Of a stretch of 64,000 bases of DNA, positions 33,617 to 43,376 are shown piece by piece (within the stretch, counting starts at the first letter, position 1; the number at the start of each line of letters is the position of its first letter). Made by a program: the position numbers and the translations under genes. The stretch is from JACCZH01 sp963729445 (GTDB taxonomy: Bacteria > Chloroflexota > Chloroflexia > Thermomicrobiales > CFX8). The notes below the pieces were generated by a model. That model did not search any database, was not told the DNA's origin, and saw nothing but the letters and a program-made list of their open reading frames with translations. The stretch spans positions 186,001 through 250,000 of the forward strand of contig CAVSNU010000005.1 in the NCBI GenBank assembly GCA_963729445.1. Reading direction: 5' to 3'.

Positions 33617-35458
33617 ATGGACCGGCTCTCAACACTCGAAGAAATAGTGGGGTTCTTAGGACCGCTCTCACGTCGAGCCTTCTTGAAGCGTTCTTCAGCG
33701 GTCGTGGCCATTCCAGCCATGACGTCGCTGCTTGCCGCCTGCGGCGGGGACTCGGACGATAGCGGTGACAGCGGTGACGAAGGTGACAAGCCTCAAGCAA
33801 CGTCAACCACCGGCACGCGCGCATCTATCCCTACCGTCTCGATTCAGTCGAACGCGACACCAACCGGCGAAGCTGAGCCGGATGCCACCGAAACAGATAC
33901 CGAGGCTACCGAAGCGCCCGAAGAGACGCCATCTTCAGACACAAGCGACAGTGGCGACACGCCAACGCAGGGCGGCACCCTGATCGTTCAAGGGAACCAG
34001 GAGATCTCTTCTCTCCACCCAGACGATGCTGGCGCGACCGTTCACTGGGTAATCGTGGCTAATCTCCACGATGGACTCGTCGAAGTCGACAAGGATTATC
34101 GCCTGGAGCCGATCCTTGCGGAATCTTTCGAGATCTCTGACGACGGCCTTGAGTACACGTTTGTGCTCCGTGAGGGCGTGCTGTTCCACGACGGCGAAGA
34201 GTTCACCTCCGCGGACGTGAAATACACGTTTGAGTGGTACGCCGATCCCGAGAGCGCAGCCCTGCTCGGCAACAACTTCGCCGCGCTCGATTCTGTCGAG
34301 ACGCCGGATGACTACACCGCTGTGGTCAAACTGAGCGCAGTCGACGCATCTTTCCTCCTGCTTGCCGGCACGACATTCATCCTTCCTGAGCACCACCACG
34401 GTCAGGTCGGGAAGGAGGGTTATGCAGCAAATCCGATCGGTACCGGCCCCTTCAAGCTGAAAGAGTGGCGAGCGGCTGAATTTACGGAACTCGAGGCATT
34501 TGACGACTACTTCCGCGGGCGGCCCAACATCGACATCTACCGAGAGACCAATGTTCCGGAAGAATCCGTGCGCGCGATTGCTCTGGAAACTGGCGAGTCG
34601 CACAACTCGGTCTGGCCTCTTACAGCACAGGACAACCTGCGTTTGATGGAGGATGACCGATTCATCGCCTTACGCGCACCTGCACTCTCAAACAACCACT
34701 TCCCGTTGAACAACACGAAACCAGCGCTTGCGGAGAAAGAAGTTCGCCAGGCGATGATGTTCGCCCTGAATCGGGATCGCATGGTGGACGACCTCGAGCA
34801 GGGATTGGCAGTCAAAGCTACCTCCAACCTTTCGCCCGGTCTCGAGCTGTACTATGAGCCGGATGTCAAGGATTATCCCTATGATCCAGAGCAGGCAATA
34901 GCACTTCTCGACGGTGCCGGCTGGGTTCCTGGCGACGGCGGCATCCGTGAAAAGGATGGCGTGCGCCTCTCGTTCACCTGCACTGTGATCACGGGCGATC
35001 AACGCAACCGGGGCAAAGCAGAGGTTGCTCAAGCCGACCTCGCCGCAGTCGGTGTCGAGATGAAAATCGAGGAGCAGCCAGTAGCGTCGATTCTCGCCGG
35101 CTTCGACAGCGGAGACCTGGATGCGTCGATCTTCAACTGGACGTACGGCGGCGCGAGCGGCGAGCCGGATGCCCGCACCTCGCTCAAGACGGGGTCCGCC
35201 AGAAACTTCTCCCAGTACAGCAACCCGCGAGTTGATGAACTGCTGGATGCAGGCGTGGCGACGGCTGATACAGAAGAGCGCCAGGCCATCTACAGCGAGA
35301 TTCAGCAGCTTGTCGCAGAGGATGTCCCCTTCCTCTACATCATGTTCTGGGAGTGGATCGAAATCTGGAGCAAGAAGGTCAAGGGGCTGCCGGAGTCTAT
35401 CGTCAACACCAACGCGCCCTATCGCTTGATCTACACGTACTGGCTCGAAGAGGAATAA
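33617..35458 (+). CDS. Dpp-family substrate-binding lipoprotein
   Basis: The 613-residue protein has SRRAFLKR, a hydrophobic stretch and lipobox LAACGG, then an unusually long acidic Thr/Glu/Asp linker (about 90 residues), then a family-5 binding domain with GVLFHDGEEFTSADV, GTGPFKLKEW and VRQAMMFALNRDRM. ATG 33617. A 17-bp hairpin and about 190 bases separate it from the permease genes, which it serves. Ligand unknown. Confidence 0.9.
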   Translation: MDRLSTLEEIVGFLGPLSRRAFLKRSSAVVAIPAMTSLLAACGGDSDDSGDSGDEGDKPQATSTTGTRASIPTVSIQSNATPTGEAEPDATETDTEATEAPEETPSSDTSDSGDTPTQGGTLIVQGNQEISSLHPDDAGATVHWVIVANLHDGLVEVDKDYRLEPILAESFEISDDGLEYTFVLREGVLFHDGEEFTSADVKYTFEWYADPESAALLGNNFAALDSVETPDDYTAVVKLSAVDASFLLLAGTTFILPEHHHGQVGKEGYAANPIGTGPFKLKEWRAAEFTELEAFDDYFRGRPNIDIYRETNVPEESVRAIALETGESHNSVWPLTAQDNLRLMEDDRFIALRAPALSNNHFPLNNTKPALAEKEVRQAMMFALNRDRMVDDLEQGLAVKATSNLSPGLELYYEPDVKDYPYDPEQAIALLDGAGWVPGDGGIREKDGVRLSFTCTVITGDQRNRGKAEVAQADLAAVGVEMKIEEQPVASILAGFDSGDLDASIFNWTYGGASGEPDARTSLKTGSARNFSQYSNPRVDELLDAGVATADTEERQAIYSEIQQLVAEDVPFLYIMFWEWIEIWSKKVKGLPESIVNTNAPYRLIYTYWLEEE

Positions 35459-35515
35459 GGCAGCTCAGCATGCGGCGCTCTCGGGGATAGGGCCGTCCTG
35501 TTCTTGAACGCTCGG

Positions 35516-35551
35516 CACGCCACCGCTCCTGGTGCCAGGAGCGGTGGCGTG
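35516..35551. terminator. 17-bp perfect hairpin between binding protein and permease
   Basis: CACGCCACCGCTCCTGG and its exact complement around a TG centre, 58 bases after the binding-protein stop and 100 before DppB. No T-run follows. It probably stabilises or partly terminates the message so that more binding protein than permease is made. Confidence 0.6.
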
Positions 35552-35652
35552 TACCCCAAGCGGGAGTCGTTGAAACGAGCTTGTTCGTCAGGTTGTCGAT
35601 CGTTGATAGAACGTTCTTGCCGTTCGAACGGTAATGAACAAGGTCGGTGGGA

Positions 35653-36579
35653 ATGCTAGCCTACTTCATCCGGCGTGTAATTCACGGTTTATTGGTCATC
35701 TTCCTGATCAGCGTCGCCACGTTTGGAATCTTGCAACTGGCGCCAGGAAGTCCGATCGACGTCATGTTGGGAGACACCCAACTAACGCAGGACCAACTCG
35801 ACGCCGTAGAGCGAAAATGGGGTCTTGATCGCCCGTGGTATCAGCAGTACTTCACCTGGGCGGGGAACATGCTCCGGGGTGATTTCGGTGTATCGATTGT
35901 GCGCACTGGCCAGCCCGTCAGTGACATGCTGCGCGACGCAGCGCCGGTCACACTCAAGCTCAACGGAATCGCGTTCGCCATCGCGCTAACAATCGCGTTG
36001 CCCATGGGCGTCATCGCAGCTATCCGGCGCAACTCACTGTTTGACTACAGCAGCATGCTGGGGGCAACGCTTGGCGTCGCGTTACCATCGTTCTGGATCT
36101 CACTCATGCTCATCATTATCTTCGCGTTGAAGCTGGGATGGTTGCCTTCGTCTGGCTCCGGAACCTGGAAGCACTATGTCATGCCAGTCGCGGTCCTTGC
36201 CGTTGAGCAGACAGCCCTTTTAGCACGAGTCTCGCGTGGTGCCACTCTTGAGGTTCTCAAGCAAGATTATGTCACTACGGCGCGAGCGAAAGGGCTTAGT
36301 GAGCGACTGGTCATCGCTCGCCACGTTGTCCGGAACGCCATGCTGCCCATTGTCACTATAGTCGGTCTGCGCATCGCCTTTCTCTTGAGCGGAACCATCA
36401 TCATCGAAACGATCTTCGCATGGCCGGGAATCGGCCGGCTCTTTATGGATTCCGTCTTCCGCCTCGACTACCAGGTTGTCCAGGCAATCGTTCTGCTTCT
36501 GAGCGTGTTGGTGGTTGTAACGAATCTGCTTACAGACCTCCTGTACGCGTTGATTGATCCGCGTATTCGGATCCGATAG
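35653..36579 (+). CDS. DppB-type ABC permease
   Basis: About 308 residues with six predicted helices, N-terminal YFIRRVIHGLLVIF, the APGSPIDVMLG motif and EAA loop EVLKQDYVTTARAKGL. ATG 35653 with AAGG nine bases upstream is preferred over GTG 35647. Paired with the DppC at 36603. No ATPase gene accompanies the pair. Confidence 0.9.
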   Translation: MLAYFIRRVIHGLLVIFLISVATFGILQLAPGSPIDVMLGDTQLTQDQLDAVERKWGLDRPWYQQYFTWAGNMLRGDFGVSIVRTGQPVSDMLRDAAPVTLKLNGIAFAIALTIALPMGVIAAIRRNSLFDYSSMLGATLGVALPSFWISLMLIIIFALKLGWLPSSGSGTWKHYVMPVAVLAVEQTALLARVSRGATLEVLKQDYVTTARAKGLSERLVIARHVVRNAMLPIVTIVGLRIAFLLSGTIIIETIFAWPGIGRLFMDSVFRLDYQVVQAIVLLLSVLVVVTNLLTDLLYALIDPRIRIR

Positions 36580-36602
36580 CTGAATAGGTAGGATCAGTTC
36601 CC

Positions 36603-37517
36603 ATGATTAACAAGCTTCGAAGAACCAGTGCAGTGGGCTCTTCTCCCTCGGCGTTATCTGCCCAGGAGAACAAACAACGCTCCGAGTTCGCACGTTCGTG
36701 GAGACGCTTCAAGCGTTACCGTCCCGGGCTGATCGGCCTCGGTTTCATCCTGATCCTGTGTGTCATCGCAATCGTCGCGCCTCTCCTTGCACCCTATCCA
36801 CCATACGCTGTCGATACGTCACGGCTAGGCGAAGGTCCGTCGTGGGCACACCCTTTAGGGTTTGACCAGATTGGCAGAGATATCCTCAGCAGGACCATCT
36901 ACGGCTCGCGGGTAGCACTGCTGGTGGGTTTGATCGCTACAGGGATTGCGGTGTCAATCGGGACGACGGTTGGAGCACTCGGTGGCTATTTCGGTGGCTG
37001 GGTTGACTCTGTTATGTCTCGGCTTACCGACACACTCATGGCGTTCCCGATCCTTGCGCTGCTCATTACGCTGTCCGCGGTCCTTGGACCAAGCCTCAAG
37101 ACCGTAACGATCGTGATTGGAACGACGGTCTGGGCCACCTACGCGCGAATCGTTCGCGCGGATGTCTTGAGTCTGAGGGAGCGTGAGTTCGTGCAATCGG
37201 CTCGCGCCGTCGGCGCGACTGACTTCAGAATCATCTTCCGGCACATCCTCCCCAACGTTCTGGGGTCCGTCATTGTGATCGCGACACTCGGTATCGGTGT
37301 AATCATCATCATTGAGGCAGCGTTGAGCTTTCTTGGGCTGGGGACACAACCTCCGACAGCTTCCTGGGGCGGAGACCTGTCAGCGGCCCGCGTCAATATG
37401 CGGAATTACCCTCATATCGCAATTGTGCCCGGCGTCATGATCACGCTGACGGTGCTTGCATTCAACTTGCTAGGTGATGGGCTGCGCGACGCACTGGATC
37501 CACGGCAGAAAGAGTAG
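36603..37517 (+). CDS. DppC-type ABC permease
   Basis: The 304-residue protein has the HPLGFDQIGRDILSRTI signature, six predicted helices and an EAA loop with SARAVGATDFRIIFRHILPN. It begins 24 bases after the DppB stop. The operon ends here: a palindromic terminator lies 90 bases downstream, with no DppD/DppF gene before it. Confidence 0.9.
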   Translation: MINKLRRTSAVGSSPSALSAQENKQRSEFARSWRRFKRYRPGLIGLGFILILCVIAIVAPLLAPYPPYAVDTSRLGEGPSWAHPLGFDQIGRDILSRTIYGSRVALLVGLIATGIAVSIGTTVGALGGYFGGWVDSVMSRLTDTLMAFPILALLITLSAVLGPSLKTVTIVIGTTVWATYARIVRADVLSLREREFVQSARAVGATDFRIIFRHILPNVLGSVIVIATLGIGVIIIIEAALSFLGLGTQPPTASWGGDLSAARVNMRNYPHIAIVPGVMITLTVLAFNLLGDGLRDALDPRQKE

Positions 37518-37604
37518 TCATTCACTCGCGACAGGATCTCTGTCACGGGAATGAACCCGCGCACCTCGCTCAATTGGGCGTCCTGGTCAGGACGCTCCGA
37601 CGAC

Positions 37605-37640
37605 GAAGCCGGATCGGATGACGTCATCTGATCCGGCTTC
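37605..37640. terminator. palindromic terminator
   Basis: GAAGCCGGATCGGATGAC facing GTCATCTGATCCGGCTTC, an 18-bp stem with one G-T pair, followed by TTGATTCT. Likely end of the permease operon. Confidence 0.65.
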
Positions 37641-38337
37641 TTGATTCTCCCTCATGATTCTCACGTACGAGGTCATCCCACACGGCGCGTGACGTCGCCG
37701 GCCGACCAACCGTCACTTCTCTACGGCCTGACTACCAGCGTTCGACGCACACTGGCTCAACAGCGATGCGGGCGACTGACCGGCCGCGGGCACACCGATG
37801 ACGGTGAGGACCCGGCGGCCGGCCGGGCGGTTGAAGTCGACCTGACGGCGAAACGCCGGATGACTGGCCTATTGGGGGAAACCATCGCGAGCGTAGCTTC
37901 CACATAGGTTTCCTTGAGCAGGAACACGTACTCCCTACCTTGTGCCACTGGCACTGGTCGGCGACACGTATCGGTCCGGATCAGAGCCCGCGCACCACCT
38001 CACGTTGCCCCGTAATTGATGCTCGTCTGCAGCTGGTTTGTGTAACCAACAGAGCGCTTACTTCATGAATGCCACACTCATCCCTGAGCGGCCGCCGACG
38101 ATACCTGGGACAAACAACCATCCGCAGGAACAGCTAAATATGAGATCTGCGTCCAGATAAACGGGCTATCGGGTCTCGCATCTCGAGGGGACTCTCCGCT
38201 TCCGAATCATGGTTGGTGTCATGTCCATCCTGCTTGACAGCCATTTTCATGCACGAGTAGTATGTGCCGCACAAAGTCAGATCATCTGCAATCCGCGCTC
38301 GGCATATTGTCGGCGGGACAAATGGAGGAGTAGCAAC
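37641..38337. other. long intergenic stretch, mostly featureless
   Basis: About 700 bases between the terminator and the next binding-protein gene. It holds the glycosyltransferase gene fragment listed at 37750-37841. Beyond that I see no supported gene. Its last ~100 bases should hold the promoter of the binding-protein gene. Confidence 0.4.
37750..37841 (-). pseudogene. fragment of a glycosyltransferase 3' end, repeated from 44047-44138
   Basis: Base-by-base comparison with 44047-44138 shows about six differences in 92 positions. At 44047 this stretch encodes the C-terminus (VLTVIGVPAAG and so on) of the family-39-type glycosyltransferase. Here the same frame gives RRVLTVIGVPAAGQSPASLL with no gene upstream, so it is a left-over piece of a paralogue or a partial duplication. 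Confidence 0.75.
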
Positions 38338-40116
38338 GTGGAGGAGTCTATCCTGCGCATGGTGCCGGCCAACCTGCGTACAGGCCTGTCGCGTCGCCAA
38401 TTGCTGAGACGCGCAGCGGTCATGGGACTGGCAATTCCTGTCGTCAGTGGGTTACTCGCAGCTTGTGGCGGCGATGAGGATGAAGACGACACGGGTGGTT
38501 CTGGAGCCACCGACACGACTCCAACCGACGCTTCTGCGTCTGATTCGACGCCCGCCGCTTCCGGCTCGTCGCAGTCTGGCGGTGAGGTCAAGAAAGGCGG
38601 AACACTCGTCTTCGGCCACAATCGCGAGCCGGATTCACTAGACCCCCACAAGGTCACTGCCGTCATTGCGACCGACTGGATGCTCAAGATTTACGACACG
38701 ATTGTTACGGTCCAGCCTGATCTCAGCACCATCGATCCCGGGCTCGCCGAATCCTGGGATGTGTCTGACGACGGACTGACCTACACGTTCCATCTGAAGG
38801 AAGGTGTGGAATTTCATAGCGGCGACCCGTTCACGGCGAGCGATGTCAAATTCACCATCGACCGCTGGTTAGCTGACGAAACTGCATCGCCGACCAAGCA
38901 CCGGGTTGCCGGTATCACCAGTGTGGAAGCCCCCGATGAGCAGACGGTTGTTCTCAATCTGGAAGCCCGCAACAACGAGCTGCTCATTAACCTCGCGAGC
39001 GGTTTCGGTTCTATTCTCAACCAGAGCTTTGTCGAAGAGAGTGGCGCGGACTACGGGACACTGGTCGTCGATGGTACTGGACCGTTCAAGCTGGATAACT
39101 GGGCACCCCGCGCAGAGGCAACTCTCACCCGTTTCGATAAGTACACGTGGGGACCGCCATTCTTCGCGAATCCGGGGCCGGCGCATATCGAGACCCTGAC
39201 TTTCCGAATCATTCCGGAGGACACGACGCGCATTCTTGAGCTCCAATCGGGCGGCGTTGCAATCGTTCCAGTCGTTCCAACGAATGAGGCGGCAAATCTT
39301 ACCGACTCCGAAGACATCGAGATTATTGAGGGACGCAGCGGCCAAACCACCTATCTCGGGATGAACCTGCGCAAAGATCTGATGGCGGATGAGAACAAGC
39401 CGGTGCGTGTGGCGTTCATGCATGCGATCGATCGTGAGCAGATCGTAAACGAGATTCTTTCGGGTTACGCCGAGGTGGCATGGGGACCGGTCGCTCCCTG
39501 GGTGAAAGGTGCCCTTCCGGATGTCGAGCAGTACGGATACGCATTCGATCCAGAGCTAGCGAAAACGACTCTCGAAGAAGCTGGCTGGGTCGACAGCGAT
39601 GGCGACGGCATACGTGAAAAGGACGGGCAAAAACTCTCCATTCCGATTTACGCTATCGCTAGCGACCAGACCCAGGAGATGATGGGACTGTTCTCCAGCA
39701 ATCTCGCGGATGTCGGAATCGAGGTTGAGTCAACCTTGATTGAAGAAGCCGCCATCTGGGCCCGCCTGGCAGCCGGTGAACATACCGTCATGCTCATGGG
39801 AATGCCCCACTCAACCCCGGACGAGATTCTAATGTTCTATTTCCTTTCGGAAAATCAACCGGCACCAAACCGCTTCGGTTTCTCAGACCCAGAAGTCGAT
39901 GAATGGTTAAAAGATGCGCGGCAGGCAGAAACCGACGAGCAGTGGCTGGAGGATTACCACAACATCCAACAGCGTGTCCTCGAAGCTGCTTTCTGGATGC
40001 CGGTGTACCACCCGTACCAGCTTGTCGGCGTTCACCAGAGCGTTCAAGGGTTTCACTACTATGGCCTCTACCAGATGGGGTCCTGGAAACTCCTCGACGT
40101 CTGGCTGGATGCGTAG
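38338..40116 (+). CDS. Dpp-family substrate-binding lipoprotein
   Basis: About 592 residues from GTG 38338, which has AGGAG seven bases upstream. An in-frame start at 38209 would put 43 unrelated residues before the signal and is rejected. The protein has SRRQLLRR, a hydrophobic stretch, lipobox LAACGG, a short acidic Thr/Ser linker and a family-5 binding domain (GVEFHSGDPFTASDV, GTGPFKLDNW, VRVAFMHAIDREQI). It precedes its DppBC pair, from which it is separated by a hairpin. Confidence 0.9.
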   Translation: MEESILRMVPANLRTGLSRRQLLRRAAVMGLAIPVVSGLLAACGGDEDEDDTGGSGATDTTPTDASASDSTPAASGSSQSGGEVKKGGTLVFGHNREPDSLDPHKVTAVIATDWMLKIYDTIVTVQPDLSTIDPGLAESWDVSDDGLTYTFHLKEGVEFHSGDPFTASDVKFTIDRWLADETASPTKHRVAGITSVEAPDEQTVVLNLEARNNELLINLASGFGSILNQSFVEESGADYGTLVVDGTGPFKLDNWAPRAEATLTRFDKYTWGPPFFANPGPAHIETLTFRIIPEDTTRILELQSGGVAIVPVVPTNEAANLTDSEDIEIIEGRSGQTTYLGMNLRKDLMADENKPVRVAFMHAIDREQIVNEILSGYAEVAWGPVAPWVKGALPDVEQYGYAFDPELAKTTLEEAGWVDSDGDGIREKDGQKLSIPIYAIASDQTQEMMGLFSSNLADVGIEVESTLIEEAAIWARLAAGEHTVMLMGMPHSTPDEILMFYFLSENQPAPNRFGFSDPEVDEWLKDARQAETDEQWLEDYHNIQQRVLEAAFWMPVYHPYQLVGVHQSVQGFHYYGLYQMGSWKLLDVWLDA

Positions 40117-40137
40117 CCCGGTAATGTGCTGACTTTC

Positions 40138-40168
40138 GTTGTGGCGGAAGGAGCCTTTCCGCCACAAC
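40138..40168. terminator. hairpin between binding protein and permease
   Basis: GTTGTGGCGGAAGG facing CCTTTCCGCCACAAC with one bulged base, 21 bases after the binding-protein stop and 22 before the DppB GTG. No T-run, so partial termination or message protection is more likely than full termination. Confidence 0.6.
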
Positions 40169-40190
40169 ACCAACTGGATTGGACGGCTTC

Positions 40191-41132
40191 GTGGGGGTTT
40201 ACATCCTCAGACGACTGTTGCTGATGATTCCCGTCCTCCTCGGCGTCACGATCATAGTCTTCATGATTATTCATCTCGCACCTGGCGATCCCGCTCAGAT
40301 GGTTGCTGGACCGACTGCGCCGCCGGAGGTTGTTGAGAATATCCGTGAGCAGCTCGGGCTCAATCGCCCGATTATGGTGCAGTATGGAACGTACATGGGG
40401 AACGTCTTGACCGGGGACCTTGGCCGCTCGCTCGTCACGCGCCGGTCAGTAAGCGATGAGATTCGGAACTCGTTCTGGTACACCCTGGAACTCGTACTTG
40501 TCGCCCGCGTATGGTCAATTCTCGTCGCCATCCCGCTTGGGGTCCTCGCCGCTTACAAACGCAATACCATCTGGGACAAGCTATCCATGGCGTTCGCTCT
40601 GGTCGGGATTTCGTTCCCTATCTTTTTCGTCGGTCTGCTCGCAATATGGCTCTTTAGCGCAAAGCTCGGCTGGTTCCCGATCTCAGGTCGCGGTGGCACG
40701 CTCTGGTCGATTGACGGATGGAAACACGTTGCCCTTCCGGCGTTCACGCTTGGTTTCTTCCAGGTGGCAGCACTCGCGCGTGTCGTCCGGTCGAGCATGC
40801 TTGAGGTGCTCCGGCGCGATTACGTCCGCACGGCCCGGGCAAAGGGGCTAGCCGAACGCAACGTCCTGTTTCAGCACGCCCTGAAGAATGCGCTATTGCC
40901 GGCCATAACGGTCATCGGACTGCAATTCGGCTTCCTGCTCGGCGGTGCTGTAGTCACGGAGACGATCTTCTCATGGCCAGGCATGGGACGCCTGATTGTG
41001 GGCGCGATCAACTACCGCGATTTCCCCATGGTGCAGGGTCCGATCCTCGTCCTTGCGGCTGCATTCGTCCTGATTAATCTGGTGGTCGACGTTTCGTACG
41101 GCCTCATCGATCCAAGAGTGAGGACATCATGA
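40191..41132 (+). CDS. DppB-type ABC permease
   Basis: About 313 residues, N-terminal VYILRRLLLMIPVLLGVTI, LAPGDPAQMV motif, six predicted helices and EAA loop EVLRRDYVRTARAKGL. GTG 40191 fits the family N-terminus; TTG 40179 is the alternative. The stop overlaps the DppC start in ATGA. No ATPase gene accompanies the pair. Confidence 0.9.
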   Translation: MGVYILRRLLLMIPVLLGVTIIVFMIIHLAPGDPAQMVAGPTAPPEVVENIREQLGLNRPIMVQYGTYMGNVLTGDLGRSLVTRRSVSDEIRNSFWYTLELVLVARVWSILVAIPLGVLAAYKRNTIWDKLSMAFALVGISFPIFFVGLLAIWLFSAKLGWFPISGRGGTLWSIDGWKHVALPAFTLGFFQVAALARVVRSSMLEVLRRDYVRTARAKGLAERNVLFQHALKNALLPAITVIGLQFGFLLGGAVVTETIFSWPGMGRLIVGAINYRDFPMVQGPILVLAAAFVLINLVVDVSYGLIDPRVRTS

Positions 41133-42031
41133 CGACGTCAGACGTAACAACAGCGCGTCCGGGGCAGATGCTCGAAGCGACCAATCGCCGTCGGGATAAC
41201 GCTCAGGCATGGTACCGGCTCCTGTTGCGCGACAAAGTCGCGACCATAGCAGGGATCATTCTGCTGCTCATCGTCCTGGCGTCGGTCTTTGCCCCGCTCC
41301 TCACCAGCAGCGACCCAGAAAAAGCGCAATCGGGAATGCGGCTTGTTAGTCCCTCCTCTACCAACTGGTTCGGGACGGATGAACTTGGTCGGGATATTCT
41401 CAGCCGAGTCCTCTATGGTGGCCGTATCTCGCTGACAATTGGGTTTCTCGCGGTTGGCCTCGGTTTGAGCATCGGAGGCACGCTCGGTCTGGTCGCTGGC
41501 TATTTCAGCAAACTAGATAACCTCATCATGCGCTTGATGGATGTGGTGCTCTCATTACCCGGAATTCTCCTGGCGATTGCAATCGTCGCTGCGTTAGGGC
41601 CGGGTGTGTATGAAGTAATGATCGCCGTGGGTATCGGTTCGATTCCCGTTTTCGCGCGCGTCGCTCGCAGCTCTGTCCTCACCGTTCGTTCAGAAACGTA
41701 TGTCGAGGCCGTTCGGTCGGTGGGAGCGAACGATACGAGGATTATCGTCCGGCACATCTTGCCGAATTCGTTTGCTCCGATCCTGGTCTATGCGACGTTG
41801 CAAATGGCAACGGCTATTCTTTCCGCGTCGATCCTGAGCTTCCTCGGACTCGGTCCTCAGCCACCCACCCCAGAATGGGGAGCGATGGTGAGCGCTGGAC
41901 GTCGGTACATGACGGATACACCGCACGTGGTCCTGATACCCGGATTTGCCATTTTTATCGTCATTCTCTGCTTCAACCTTCTGGGAGACGGGTTGCGCGA
42001 CGCGCTCGACCCGAGCGTGCACGATCGCTAG
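41129..42031 (+). CDS. DppC-type ABC permease
   Basis: The 300-residue protein has the FGTDELGRDILSRVLYGGR signature, six predicted helices and the EAA loop AVRSVGANDTRIIVRHILPN. Its start overlaps the DppB stop by four bases. The M20 deacylase gene follows at 51 bases, which ties this transporter to an N-acyl or peptide substrate. Confidence 0.9.
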   Translation: MTTSDVTTARPGQMLEATNRRRDNAQAWYRLLLRDKVATIAGIILLLIVLASVFAPLLTSSDPEKAQSGMRLVSPSSTNWFGTDELGRDILSRVLYGGRISLTIGFLAVGLGLSIGGTLGLVAGYFSKLDNLIMRLMDVVLSLPGILLAIAIVAALGPGVYEVMIAVGIGSIPVFARVARSSVLTVRSETYVEAVRSVGANDTRIIVRHILPNSFAPILVYATLQMATAILSASILSFLGLGPQPPTPEWGAMVSAGRRYMTDTPHVVLIPGFAIFIVILCFNLLGDGLRDALDPSVHDR

Positions 42032-42082
42032 ACAAGACCGTCGTCGCTCTAAGTCATGCGAAGATATTGGAAGGAATACAAC

Positions 42083-43345
42083 ATGTCACCCGCTCCAAAC
42101 GCCACAACTGAGCGGCTCTGGAAGGAAATCGACTCCCGCCAGGACGAGCTGACCGAGCTGGTCGCTGACCTGGTCCGGTTCCGGAGCGTGCTCGGACAGG
42201 AAGCAGGCGCTCAAGCGTACATCGCCAACTATATGCGCGAGTCCGGGATGCAGACGGATGTCTGGGAGATCGACGAGTCATTGAAGGAACTCCCCGAAGC
42301 TGGCGACAGCGGAGTGCCCTTCGCGGGGCGGCCCAACGTGGCGGGTACTGTCCCAGGCACGGGCGGTTGGCGCTCCCTGATCCTCAACGGCCACATCGAT
42401 GTCGTCAGCCCTGAGCCAGTCTCTGCCTGGACGCATGATCCATGGGGAGCCGAGATTGTGGACGGCAGGATGTACGGCCGCGGCGCGTTCGACATGAAGA
42501 GCGGGGTCGCGATCAACCTCTTTCTCCCGCGTGTCCTTCGAGATCTGGGTATCAAGCTCAAAGGCGATCTGATCGTTCAGAGCGTGATTGAGGAAGAGTG
42601 CACCGGGAATGGCGCCCTCGATGCCAGTCGACGCTACAAAGCCGACGCCGCCATCGTTACCGAGCCAACGAATGGGGAATTCACAAATGCCCATGTCGGC
42701 GTGATGTGGTTCCATGTCCGCGTAACCGGAAAATCCGCCCACGCAGCCGTCGCTCCAACCGGCGTGAATGCGATCGTGCACATGGTTCCGATCATCCAGG
42801 CACTCCAGGAACTGGATCGAAAGATGAATGAGACCGGCCACCCGGCGTATGTTGGCTTCGATCACCCGATCAATCTGAATATTGGCGTGATCCAGGGCGG
42901 AGACTGGCCGAGTACAGTGCCGGGAGCATGCGAGCTGCACTGTCGTCTGAGCTTCTTCCCGGGTCGGTCCGTATCCGAGATACGAAAAGAGGTAGAAGCA
43001 GCGATCCAGGCTGCTGCCGACGATGATCCATGGCTGTCTGCAAACCGACCGGTCGTTACCTACGATGGCTTCCAGAGCGGCGGTTCTATCGTCTCCCCGG
43101 ATGCACCGCCGGTTGTTCTCCTCGGCGAGTGGCATCAGGCGGTCACCAGCGACGAGCTCAAGATGCAATCGACTACCGGCACGAATGACATGCGCTATTT
43201 CAACTTTCAGGGCATTCCTGCAGGTTGTTATGGGGCCTCTGGGCATGGCGCCCATGCCGCCGATGAGTGGCTCGATGTCAGCTCCCTGAGCCGCGCGGCA
43301 AAAGTAGTTGGCGCCTTCGTTCTCGACTGGTGCGGGGGCGAATAG
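42083..43345 (+). CDS. M20-family metallo-deacylase (ArgE/DapE-like)
   Basis: The ~420-residue protein has the two-zinc site of M20 peptidases: NGHIDVV (His, Asp), GRGAFDMKSG (bridging Asp), EEECTGNG (catalytic Glu pair) and GASGHGAHAADEW near the end (His ligand). The lid domain lies in between at about residues 195-320. Members remove acyl groups from N-acyl amino acids such as acetylornithine or succinyl-diaminopimelate, or cut dipeptides. ATG 42083 is preceded by GGAAGGA at seven bases and preferred over a start at 42056. It closely follows the DppBC genes, so it probably deacylates the transported compound in the cytoplasm. Confidence 0.9.
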   Translation: MSPAPNATTERLWKEIDSRQDELTELVADLVRFRSVLGQEAGAQAYIANYMRESGMQTDVWEIDESLKELPEAGDSGVPFAGRPNVAGTVPGTGGWRSLILNGHIDVVSPEPVSAWTHDPWGAEIVDGRMYGRGAFDMKSGVAINLFLPRVLRDLGIKLKGDLIVQSVIEEECTGNGALDASRRYKADAAIVTEPTNGEFTNAHVGVMWFHVRVTGKSAHAAVAPTGVNAIVHMVPIIQALQELDRKMNETGHPAYVGFDHPINLNIGVIQGGDWPSTVPGACELHCRLSFFPGRSVSEIRKEVEAAIQAAADDDPWLSANRPVVTYDGFQSGGSIVSPDAPPVVLLGEWHQAVTSDELKMQSTTGTNDMRYFNFQGIPAGCYGASGHGAHAADEWLDVSSLSRAAKVVGAFVLDWCGGE

Positions 43346-43376
43346 TTGCGATGGCAGACGAGGAGATCAGCACACG

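Noticed and set aside
38209..38337. Upstream in-frame start of the binding protein
   Set aside because: It would place 43 unrelated residues before the Tat signal; GTG 38338 has a ribosome-binding site at the right distance.
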